Origin: Roridomyces roridus
Lineage: Eukaryota; Basidiomycota; Agaricomycetes; Agaricales; Mycenaceae
Reading direction: 5' to 3'
DNA: 64,000 nt
Assembly: GCA_029378245.1 (NCBI GenBank)
Contig: JARKIF010000150.1
Location: 1 to 64,000, forward strand
Shown here: in pieces, positions 1 to 13,727 of the stretch
How the letters are laid out: each line of letters opens with the position of its first letter
How positions within the stretch are numbered: the first letter of the stretch is position 1
Notes under the pieces: generated by a model
Databases searched by the model: none
Told to the model about the DNA's origin: nothing
Seen by the model: the letters and a program-made list of their open reading frames with translations, nothing else
Translations under genes and position numbers: made by a program

Positions 1-289
1 CAGAGTTGAGAATGATAAAATGTTGATTGAAGATTTGTGTATGTATGATGTCCCTGCCAATGGGCATTAGATGAGGACCACGAGAGGTATGCCTGTCGAG
101 CATACCGTATTGCTTCCCCCACTCAGTGTAGGTGAGCCAAGGGAGGTGGGCCGGGATATCAAGGAGATTGCCAATCAGAAATCGTGGTCTGGGTCCAGGA
201 GGATATGGAAGACGGGCATATCTCTTCAAGCGTGAACGAGTGAAGAAGATGAGAATCGAGAGAACGGCAAGATACAGAAGGAAAGCCAT
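1..289 (-). CDS. Cytochrome P450, N-terminal part (copy A), cut by window edge
   Basis: This is the 5' end of a microsomal P450 monooxygenase; the rest lies beyond base 1. The start MAFLLYLAVLSILIFF is a membrane anchor, followed by a basic patch and the proline-rich hinge LPYPPGPRPRFLIGN. It closely resembles copy B at 1216-3242. Reading through gives a 17-residue insertion after EWGKQYG. The insert matches a 52-nt GT-AG intron (54-105), but splicing it restores the paralogue's frame only if one G is missing from the GGG run at 52-54. I therefore suspect an intron plus a one-base consensus error. The start at 287-289 is chosen by alignment with copy B. Confidence 0.82.
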   Translation of the reverse strand, partial: MAFLLYLAVLSILIFFTRSRLKRYARLPYPPGPRPRFLIGNLLDIPAHLPWLTYTEWGKQYGMLDRHTSRGPHLMPIGRDIIHTQIFNQHFIILNS

Positions 290-691
290 TGCATCCGTCT
301 GACAGTTCACGAGGGTTTAAATCGAAGCGACGTGGGAATCTGTTGGACGTGGGCACAATGCAGTCTCCTTGGGAAGCCACCGGACATATCCTTTACATGC
401 CAAGAACAGACGACGCTGAGAGTTCGGTAGCACTGAGGGTCAGTTTGGGCATGTAAGGCTACAACTTACGAGAGAGGCTCGACAAGTGTGAAAAACGAAG
501 GGAGGCATATTTTTGGCCTAATAGGAAGGTGAGCTCAGACTGGAGGAAGCCTTTTATTTCGAGTCGATGCGCTTGGCTGAAACGTTTGAGGTTGAAAGCA
601 AAAGTCCGACACGCTGAGCAGTCTGATCTGATCTGATTTCCCGCCCTGCCGCAGCTCATCACAGGCCATCATCTCATTCTTATCATCTCAT
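290..691. other. Spacer upstream of P450 copy A
   Basis: No supported gene. Short ORFs here do not resemble proteins. It should hold the promoter and 5' leader of P450 copy A and part of the space to the upstream P450. A small CTGAT-type tandem repeat (TCTGATCTGATCTGAT) lies near 621-637. Confidence 0.5.
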
Positions 692-1152
692 CAAGGGGCA
701 CCAAAGGATAAGAGATCAGCACTCACCTCGAATTTCTTTTTCAGGCCCAATTGGCAGACCCTCCCCCCCTCTATAAAAGGAAATTTCCTTTTTGGGACAC
801 ATCAAATGACATTATTTGGGTATTTTGCCCCCCCTGCTGCCTGTACATGCCTCCCAAGGGCTTCCAGGCCATTCTATTAGTCTGGCGCCCAAGATCGGGG
901 TTTTTCCGGCGAAATCTGAGTTGACAAAGGTCCACATTGACCAGAGCACGTGACTAATCGGACCACGTGACCACGTCGGGACCATGTACCGAAAAATTGA
1001 GAAAGTTCACTGGGGCTCTATTCAGTGCCTACTATGCAAACAGAGCCTTTCCAGTGTCTGCGGAAATTTGGTACAAAACTTTTTTTCAGCCCTTGGAGGG
1101 ACCCCCCCCTCCCCTCTTATAATAGGAAATTCCTTATCTTTGGTGCCCCTTG
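692..1152. mobile_element. MITE-like non-autonomous element between two P450 genes
   Basis: The block begins CAAGGGGCACCAAAGGATAAG (692-712) and ends with its inverted copy (about 1131-1152). The terminal inverted repeats are 15 bp perfect, and about 21 bp with one gap. TCAT flanks both ends (688-691 and 1153-1156), consistent with a 4-bp target duplication. Inside is a diverged direct repeat of about 65 bp (about 735-800 and 1078-1140) with C-rich, TATA-like and GGAAATTTCC stretches. Two CACGTG boxes lie at 947-952 and 964-969. There is no coding capacity. It sits just 3' of one P450 and 5' of the other. The family is not identified. Confidence 0.5.
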
Positions 1153-1215
1153 TCATCCTCGCCGATTGATGCAACTAATATTCACGAAAAAATTACAGCG
1201 CTGCACATCTATGAG

Positions 1216-3242
1216 CTATGTATCCATTTTCGTCTCCTCGATCAATTTCTTCGCAGCCTCCGAACGCGGATTAACAGAACAGTCAAATGGGACTGGGTAG
1301 CTACATTTCAATGAGAAAATGTTTCACCGCCAGCAAGCAACTGCGAACCTGATAATCGCGGTCAGTCCAGACAGGGCCTACCTCGATCTCATTCCCTGCA
1401 GCATCTTTGGCCTGCTGGATGTCCAATGCAGATAGAATGGAAACAATCGTCAGCCAGAGGGCCGCGTCTGCTGCGTATCGACCGGGACATATTCGTCTTC
1501 CGAATCTGCGAAAGGCGTAAAATGACTGCTGCCAGCAAAACAGAGGTCGAACCCAAAAACGAGCATAGTATCATCTCCATGTTTATTCAGTGTGCCTTCT
1601 GGAGCCAAGAACCGATCAGGTATAAATTTGTCGGCGTCTGGATAGGTTGTCTCGTCATGCATCATCGCCCTTCAAATAAGGTCAGTATTGAATCAGAACT
1701 ATCATAAAGATAGATGACCATATGTTACTGAAGACCGTTGCGCCCCTGGGTATGAGATATCCATCATAGAGATCGTCTTGAGTTACTGCATGAGGAACGC
1801 CAAGAGGTACAGGAGGTCGCCAGCGCAAGAGTTCCCGGTATACTGCCTCGACATAAGGCAGAGAGGGTCGATCCTCGAAGGTTGGGAGACGGCTGATCCC
1901 AATGATGTTGTCGATTTCTGCCTGAGCCTTTTCGGTGTGAGGTATCGGGGTTCGGTGTCTATGATTTGGAGGAAGCACACCTTTCGTTGCACATCGGGGT
2001 TCCTAGCCATAGCCACGAAAAACGACGAGACCGCTGCAGATGTCTAGAACAAACTGGTCAGCAAATGAATCACTTTGACGGAGCTCTCACGGTGTCGAAT
2101 CCAGCTACAAGCCATAAGATTATCGAGATACTTCGAGGCAAGGGCACTAACCCGAGTAAGTCACCGCAGCAACCTCTTTCGCAACCTGTTCTTCTGCCAC
2201 AGAACCGCCGTGGAGCTCGATTCTCTCGAGGATTTTGCTCAGCATTGAGGTTGTATATGCTCCATCTCGCTGTAAGAGGGAGGTCAGGCCTTGAAAGGCA
2301 AATAGTCGAATGAATACCATGTTTTTTTGAACAAAGTCAAACGGAGCATCCAGGTGCTCAGCGATCACAATCCTCGTATCTGGAAACAATGAGGATATTT
2401 CGCGGTTTGGAAGGAAGATATGATACCTCGCGCAAATTCATGAAAGCCGCCGCATCCCGGAATCCACGCAGGAATGTGACGGAGAAAAGGGAAAGAATTG
2501 ACGGCGAATGCGCCCGGTTGGACACCGGCAGCGACTTTGTCATTAACCTCGTGTGCCAGATCAACAAATCGGTCTTGTGTGGTTTGAACCTCATGTCCGT
2601 AGGTTATGGCCATGATTATCCCTGCCGCGAGTCTGTAGGTACATCAATGCTGACACTTACAAGTTTTTCTGTGGATTTACGTCTTGATATGCACATAGAA
2701 ATCCTCCGGGGTCGCAACCAACCGACGGAGCAGATCGTGAATCTTTCGTACTTGGGTAGGCCGATAGTCGGATATAGCTTCTTTGCGGAAATGTTGGTGA
2801 AACATCCTCCGGTATTTCGCCACTTGTCGCCCTGTGGCATGAAGCCAAAGTCGAAATCCGACCCCATCCTTGTCAAGTAAGAGCCATGTCGAGGAAAAAC
2901 GAAAGAAAAACCCTACAGAGACAACATGGGAATCGTCGGTCTGTCCGAATATGTGCTAGACCGCTTCTCGAGCAGGTCAATGGCGACTTTGACCGAATTG
3001 AGGATGACGATATGTTCGCCGAATATTCTTGCATGCAGGATTTCACCATATTTCTTTCCCCACTCGGTGTACGTGAGCCAAGGGAGGTGGACCGGGATAT
3101 CGCGGAGATTGCCAATTAAAAATCGAGGTCTGGGTCCAGGAGGATACGGAAGACGGGCATATCTCCTCAAGCGTACACTAGTGAGGAGGATGAGAGTCGA
3201 GAGAGCGGCAAGAAACAGAAGGAAGGCCATTGCATTCCGCAT
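1216..3242 (-). CDS. Cytochrome P450 monooxygenase (copy B), frame broken once
   Basis: Full-length intron-rich microsomal P450. The order is N-terminal anchor, proline hinge (LPYPPGPRPRF), I-helix AGFDTT across two introns, K-helix ExxR (RELLRW), and the heme loop FGRRICPGRYAAD with its cysteine. The heme exon is reached by a GT-AG intron ending near 1514. One frame break lies near 2815-2817: the frames before (FMPQGDKW) and after (KYRRMFHQHF) join perfectly if one A is added to an AAA run. All other signatures are intact, so a consensus error is as likely as a young pseudogene. The last intron and C-terminus (ending EETKMDT) are uncertain. MAF at 3230 is an alternative start. Confidence 0.8.
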
Positions 3243-3574
3243 GTCAGGTTAGTGGGTTTAAATGGCAGAGACGTGGGAGGAGGTATTTTGGACGAATTGG
3301 AGAAGATCTCATGATGTACCCATCTATAGCAAATCTATGGAGCCGAGAAAGTGGGGTCTGGTGCGAACGCGCAAGAAATTTTTCTCCGCTGGTTTCTGTG
3401 CGTACGCGCCCCAGAGTATGACTGACCAGAGCGGGAACTTGGAAGTCTGAAGAAGAGGTTGATGAGGGTTGATGCCGCGAGCAAGCCGCAAGCCTACTGG
3501 GGATGACATTGATGCGATCAGATGATTCCAGTTACACTTGGTCACTTAGTCTTGGTACAATTCGGTTTGTTTTG
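3243..3574. other. Spacer between P450 copy B and dipeptidyl-peptidase gene
   Basis: About 330 bp without a supported gene. It must contain the promoter of P450 copy B and the 3' UTR of the peptidase gene on the same strand. Confidence 0.45.
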
Positions 3575-6561
3575 TTACTGCTGCGAGCTCCCATCGCCCA
3601 CAAACTCATCAAACCACTTGAAAACCTCGTAATGCCACTTCAGGCTGTTGCCTTGGTTCAACACCCAATGGTTCTCGTTAGGGAATATAACCAAGCGCGT
3701 CGGGATTTCGAGTCTGGGCATATTTGAAATGAGCTCGTTTCATCAAAACAGACGCGACACTGACTGTTGGAGAGCATGGAAAGGCCCTAGAGATTCTGTC
3801 TCTGGCAGACGGTAGTCTTTCGACCCGTGGATCAAGAGTTGTGGTGTCGACCACTTGTCAACGTAGTTGGACGGGCTGAACTTTGAGCTCAGTTCCTTGC
3901 TCTTCTTCTCCCAGGGTCTTCCTCCCCACTCGTGGTTGAACTGGAGGCAGAGTCAGAGGCGAAATATATCCATGAATGACCGGGCTTACGAAGTACAGTT
4001 CTTCGGTCGTGTAACTGGGCAGTCATAAGCTTCACCAGCAGACTTGATAAGCGCCCTTACCCATTGTAGTTGCTGTCGAACACTCCGTCGTGGCAAACGA
4101 GAGCCTTGAAATCGAAACCATACTCGGGGTGGCCCTGGATCCAGCTGCAAAACTTTATTCAGATAAGGAACGGGAAAATGCAGGCGTCTTACTTGATGGC
4201 ATATCCACCCCAGCTTGCACCCGCGGCAACAGCACGATCAAAGTCGACCTACAGCAGTGAATGAGTGCGAGTCATCGAAAAGAGTAATTATATACCTGAG
4301 GGTACGACTCCTTGACATGCTTCCAGCCGGCGATCATATCATCAAACGGTTTTCCTCCCCAGTCTTCAGCGATGGCGTCCGTGAACTCTTTGAGCAAGCA
4401 TGAATGAACAAGATCGTGCGCTGAGAGAATCCTAACCTTGACCGAAGGTAGTTGAACCTGTCGGGTTTGTCATTGCGACAAAATAGCCTTGCGCAGCGAA
4501 CACTACACAGGACATTAACTGAAATATCCTTGCTGGAAGCTTGAGACGTACCGTTCGGATTCCAGCGAGTGCTCCACTGGTCTTCCCATGCGCCTTGAGG
4601 ACCTCCATGGATCAAGAGAACGACAGGCCATTTCTTCTTGTCGTCTTTCTTGAACCCTTGGGGTTTCAACACCCATCCCTGCACGTCCTTGTCAAGTGCA
4701 CCCTTGAACCAGAATTCCTCGCCCGAATCAAGACTCTTGCCATCCAATTCCTCTTCCGCAAAATGGGTGATCTGCTCAGCTTTGCCATTGAACGTCAGAA
4801 GCGCGTCGCTGGCCAAGATCTCGGCTTCGAATGATTTCAAGTTGCGGATGAGGTATACTTCATTCGGCGAGGTGAAGGAAGACCTGGAAAACAAAAGGCC
4901 GCCGTTGGAGAGAGGCTGGATGCCTGAAGTAGCGCCCGTGTGAACGAGAGCAACGGGTGTGTGGTACTTGGGTGCCAACTCCGAAGTGGCAGACTCTGGG
5001 GTAGGCGGAACAGGCAACACGAAGACCTTTATTCTAGCGTGGTCACCGACAGTCAGATACAAAAGCTTCCCGTCGGCAGAGAACTATACGAGAATGAACA
5101 ATGGTAAAACGTCGAGAGAGATGGTCAAACAAACCGCAACAGAATCAGGTGAGCGGTCCCACTTTTCGATGAGGGTAAAGCGAACGTCCTTGACGAGATC
5201 GTAGACAATTATGTTCTGTCTGGGAAGTAGGTTGAGCGAGCAGGAGCAGCAATAAGCTGGATGCTTTACTTGTCCGCTTCATATCCGTCTTTGGCCATCT
5301 CGAGCCATACAGCTTTGGTCGCATCGGAGTTTAATATAGGGCTGTGAGTTGCGCCCTGCTTCCCGGAGGTCAATTCTTTAGGGTTGCCCGGTTCCGTGGT
5401 GCTGACGAGATAGACCTGAAGATTTTATTCATCGACTGGAATAAGAGATTGACGTGACCTACCCCTTGTTTGGTGTGCCAAGCCATGGGAAGAGACGGGT
5501 CCTTCGCGGTGTAAAGCACAGACGTTTTCACGACCGAGAAATCGTCCGTTCCGCCAAAAGGTTCAACAGGAGAGCTCTAGCACAGTAGGTCAGAAGAGAA
5601 GAACCCCAGGTCTAGTCTTGAGTCTCACATGGCCGGTGCCTTTGAGAAGGTTGTCGAACTCGGTGGCCATTGTCCACTTCTGGTCAGCGCCGCGCTGCAG
5701 TTTGACGCTGAATAAAGACGCAGTCTTTGGCCCTGCCCTAGAAGAATTTGGTATCGACAAGCAATCCGGCAAAAATGTCCCGCACCAGGTATCCCAATGA
5801 CGTTCGTAGGTCTGGTCATAGACCAGCGCAGTCGTGCCCCGATTCTCCCATGCCTCGTCGTGCTCTTTGACCGCAGAAAGGTTCCCGTCTGCATGGACAT
5901 TGTCGCTAAAGACCAGGATACCGCTCGCGGGAGAGTACTGGAAGTTTGTTGCAGTCGTTGTCGGGAAGGAACCAATGAGCGTCGGAGGCTCTGCAACGCT
6001 CAAAGAGTTTGGAGTAGTTTCAAACTCGATATCCAACGCGTAGAGATCCAAGTTCCCATCGTTTTCAACGGCATGGGCCAAAGTGCGGTCATCGAGCCAG
6101 AATGCTTCACCACCCTTGGGGAGCTGCACAGATATGAAGAGACGTCGCGTGTTGGAACGAGTAGACGCACGGGAATCTCGACCGGTTTCGCGGTCGATTC
6201 CAAAGTAGCAAGGAACAGGGACTTGTTGTTTCTGCGCGCATGAACGCGTGTTCTGAACAACACCGCAAGCGACTCACTTGTTGTCCTTGAAGGAATACTT
6301 GCTGAAGGGGATGAGAGCCAAAGTGCCCGCGTCGTTAGCTACCGCAGCGCCGGGTCTGCCGAGCTCGAGCATATTCTCGGCAGACAAGACATCCGCGGCC
6401 TCCTTGAGGGTGAAGCGAGTATTTTGCACTCGAGCTGGCGGAGTCATGGTCGAATTGAAAGCCGTTTGGGCTGAGAGACCCCACAATGGCGAGGGAAACC
6501 GCATGGACCGTGTGGACAAGAATGGAAACTGCCACAAGCGTGAGCTTGGTCTCAACAACAT
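3575..6561 (-). CDS. Dipeptidyl-peptidase V-like serine peptidase (family S9C)
   Basis: A prolyl-oligopeptidase-family exopeptidase expected to release dipeptides; fungal members are usually secreted. The beta-propeller half is followed by an alpha/beta-hydrolase half with VVLLIHGGPQGAWEDQW and the nucleophile GASWGGYA near 4210. The likely catalytic aspartate is in HGSKDYRLPETE and the histidine in NENHWVLNQGNS. About ten introns join in frame. The N-terminus is unsure: the only upstream in-frame ATG (6559-6561) gives a poor signal peptide, while an overlapping frame carries a strongly hydrophobic signal-like stretch. It lies 48 bp downstream of MRT4 on the same strand. Confidence 0.85.
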
Positions 6562-6609
6562 CAGCGGGCACGCGACCACCTGAGTGAAATTATCGGAATA
6601 CAATAGAAT

Positions 6610-7558
6610 CTAGTCCTCCATCGCGCCCTCTCCCTCCGACTCCTCGTCTGCATCCCCCAGTTGCTCCTCCGGCAACTGCTGGCCCTCTATCTGCACCACT
6701 TCCCCGGTAGCAGCACACCACCGGGAAATCAAGGCGACACGGAAGACGACCATTTTCTCACCAATCAGCTTGAGTAGCTGGGCTTGCTCAGCCGTCAAGG
6801 GTTTCCCCTTCTCACACACTTTGTGGGGGCTGGTGAGGGTTGGGACGCCCTTGTTCATGGACGTTGATAAACCCAGCTTGCGGAGCTGCGGTTCTTCGTT
6901 ATGCGGGAAGGGTTCTGGCGGGTCCGAGTGTTGGCGCATTACTGGGCCTGCGGGTAATAATACCGTTCGGCTGGCGACATTCCCGGCTCGAGCGAAATCC
7001 GGCTGCTGGAAATCCGCAAACCATGCGAGAACCTCGTCTGGTTCCGTGTCTGTGAATAACACACCGACTTGCCCCTGGATTTGCTGTAGAAATTTGAGAA
7101 ACGGGGCTTGCGATGTGCAAAACACGCACTTTGGCCAGTTTATGTATGCCCATTCGATGCTCCTCCTCTGGCGTTGTCCCCAGGGCCTTGGCCATGACCG
7201 CACTCCGTCCAAAGAATATCCGCGCGGAGCTAGGTCAAAGGTCAGGAGCGAAAATTTTGGCGAGACTGGACGTACTCCTTCCATAACTTCCGGACGGTTT
7301 TGAGATGTGTATTGCGCATAGCGCCGACCTGGAACAGCCAGCAGTATTTCCATTTTTCCGCGTTTTCTTGAAGCTATCATGGTCGTCGGTCAAAGTCAAG
7401 TCGAGTATCACAGAGAGAGATTACATCTTTAATCATAACGCCCTTTTGCTCCTTGGTTTTTTTGGCGACCTTGGTCAGAGAGACTGAGCACGTTCAATCG
7501 TTGTTAGAACGATTATCTGTGGCAACCCACCGAGCTTGGAGCGCTTAGATTTCGGCAT
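6610..7558 (-). CDS. MRT4: Ribosome assembly factor MRT4 (P0-like, pre-60S)
   Basis: Mrt4 holds the place of stalk protein P0 on pre-60S particles in the nucleolus. The start MPKSKRSKL, then SLTKVAKKTKEQK, MRNTHLKTVRKLW, SRIFFGRSAVMAKALGTTPEEE and GQVGVLFTDTEPDEVLAWF follow the family order across several short introns. The C-terminal half has the usual LRKLGLSTSMNKGVPTL segment and an acidic tail (DADEESEGEGAMED). The start at 7558 is fixed by the conserved N-terminus. It is head-to-head with LIA1, 52 bp between start codons, so they probably share a promoter. Confidence 0.93.
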
Positions 7559-7610
7559 GGTGGTGAGAGGCAGGCAAGAACAAACTGTCAAATTTTTTTG
7601 CTCTCGATCA

Positions 7611-8834
7611 ATGACTGCAAGCGAGGCTGACTTGACGATCCTCGAGAATTCTCTGCTCAACAAGTCGGGCGATGTCCCCCTACACCACAGATTTCGCGCC
7701 CTTTTCACTCTCAAGGCGCTCAAGACGGAGGAGGCCGTCAGAATTATCTCTGCTGGTACACCATCTACACCCCTCTTTGTTTCATCGCTCAAGGCATGCC
7801 CAGGCTTCCAGGACACATCGGCCCTGCTAAAACACGAGCTAGCTTACTGCCTTGGACAGATGAAAAACACATCTGCACTTGCCGCATTAGAAGCTGTTCT
7901 GAGAGACGAGTCGGAAGATCCTATGGTTAGGCATGAGGTAGGCTTTCTCTTTTTCTACGCGGCAAGACTTATAGAGATAGGCTGCTGAAGCCATGGGGGC
8001 CATCTCTGCATCTGCGTCGCTGCCAATACTACGAGAATATCTGGCCGACTCGAACCGCTCCGTGCGCGAAACCTGCGAGATTGCAATAGCCAAGATCGAG
8101 TGGGACAACTCGGAGGAGGGCAGACGACACGCGGCCGACTTGGCTGATTCCATCCCGTCCGTTCTCTATAGATTTACTCGACCGTCTCTGACAACGACCA
8201 GCTTGTATACATCTACTGATCCCGCTCCTCCCTCATCCGGTCTGCTAACGGAACACCAAAACCCGAGGACGTGTCCGACGTCAGCATCGAGGGGTTGAAA
8301 GAAAAGCTACTCGATACGCGTCTATCCCTGTTCGAACGGTATCGGGCCATGTTTGCTCTGCGAAATATCGGCACTCCTGCAGCTGTCGACGCACTTGCTG
8401 CTGGTTTTTCGGACGACAGCGCACTGTTCAAGTATTTTCAATTCCGCTCATTCTCCAAGCCCAAGACGTTAATCCGACCACAGACACGAAATCGCGTTCG
8501 TGTTTGGGCAACTGCTCTCCGCCGCCTCTGTGCCTGCCCTCCTCAAGGTTCTGCAAAACACACAAGAGTCTGAAATGGTGCGGCACGAGGCCGCAGAGGC
8601 TCTCGGGGGAATTGGCACTCCAGAGGTCCTTCCGCATCTGAAAGAATGGATGAATCGTGAAGACGCGCCTCTGGTCGTTCGCCAAAGTTGTGAAGTCGCA
8701 ATCGATCTGTGGGAGGTCCGTGTCCCGTCGTATTCTCATACAGGGTGCTTACTTTTCACCAGCACGAGAATTCGGACGAGTTCCAGTATGCAAATGGGCT
8801 CGGGACAGCCACGCCCATTGTAAGTGTTAGCTAG
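7611..8834 (+). CDS. LIA1: Deoxyhypusine hydroxylase (HEAT-repeat di-iron enzyme)
   Basis: Hydroxylates deoxyhypusine on eIF5A, the last step of hypusine formation. HEAT-like repeats carry the four His-Glu metal motifs expected: [23 protein letters not shown] (split by an intron), HEIAFVFGQ and [12 protein letters not shown]. The C-terminus ends [13 protein letters not shown] after a last intron. Between DPAPP and [11 protein letters not shown] the frame changes by one base. Adding one C to the CCC run at 8230-8232 restores a normal family sequence, so I read this as a likely consensus error. The start ATG at 7611 follows the MRT4 start by 52 bp on the other strand. Confidence 0.9.
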
Positions 8835-9027
8835 TATACGTGTATCGTGGTGTACAGTAGTAGAATGAGACGTGGCGTGGCTCTACATATAATTGCGACC
8901 ACCTATCCCGACCCCGAGTTGTGATCTGTTTGCAGCTCTGAGCGGTTTGATCACCACGTATTTCGACCAACCCTAGCGTTCCCCGTCTCCCCCTCTGCGT
9001 GCCCTCCCTCCGCTGAACAGCGACACC

Positions 9028-13256
<4,229 letters not shown>

Positions 13257-13289
13257 TGTAGTAAAGTCATCTTCAAGATGTTGCCCAAT

Positions 13290-13373
13290 GGTGGCGTGAT
13301 GTAGAGGTTATCATTCCAGATTTTGAAGCTGTTCAAACTTCTGGCCACCCCGGTTCGAGTCCGGGCGCGACCT
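13290..13373 (+). tRNA. tRNA-Gln (anticodon TTG) with 12-nt intron
   Basis: The sequence folds as a tRNA: acceptor GGTGGCG pairs with CGCGACC with one G-G mismatch at the fourth pair. There is a D-arm, anticodon stem CCAGA/TCTGG, and T-arm CCCGG-TTCGAGT-CCGGG. The anticodon TTG is at 13323-13325. A 12-nt intron (13327-13338) lies one base 3' of the anticodon, the canonical position, and can pair with the anticodon loop. Mature length is 72 nt before CCA. It lies between AMZ and the PH-domain gene. Confidence 0.88.
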
Positions 13374-13390
13374 TATTTGGGGAACCACGC

Positions 13391-13396
13391 TTTTTT
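13391..13396 (+). terminator. RNA polymerase III terminator (T6) of tRNA-Gln
   Basis: A run of six T residues 17 bp after the tRNA end fits a Pol III stop. No other feature is seen in 13374-13727, which otherwise is 3' flank of the PH-domain gene. Confidence 0.7.
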
Positions 13397-13727
13397 GAGC
13401 GGATATGCTTGGAATGTCTGGAGACTGACTTGTGTCCCCCGAAAGCTTCAAAGAACAAGGAGTTTTACCCCAAAAGGGAATACTGTTTGCCATCCCCAAC
13501 TTGAATGTACCGTCGCTTCCCAGGTTCAAATTCTTGTTTTACATACATTTCCTCACGACAACCCTTCCAGAGGATTCAGATGTGCCCGGAAGGCGGTGGT
13601 ATTTTATATTCTCCCAAGATGAATGATAGTACAGTGAGTAAGTCGAAGAATAATCCATAAAAAGATAGCGCAAAAAAAAGATACATAGACAAGAACCAGG
13701 AACCGCGAAAATCTAAGTATGAGAATT

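Noticed and set aside
984..1300. Two short overlapping plus-strand ORFs near the MITE
   Set aside because: They fall in the repeat element and the end of the P450 gene, with no protein-like features.
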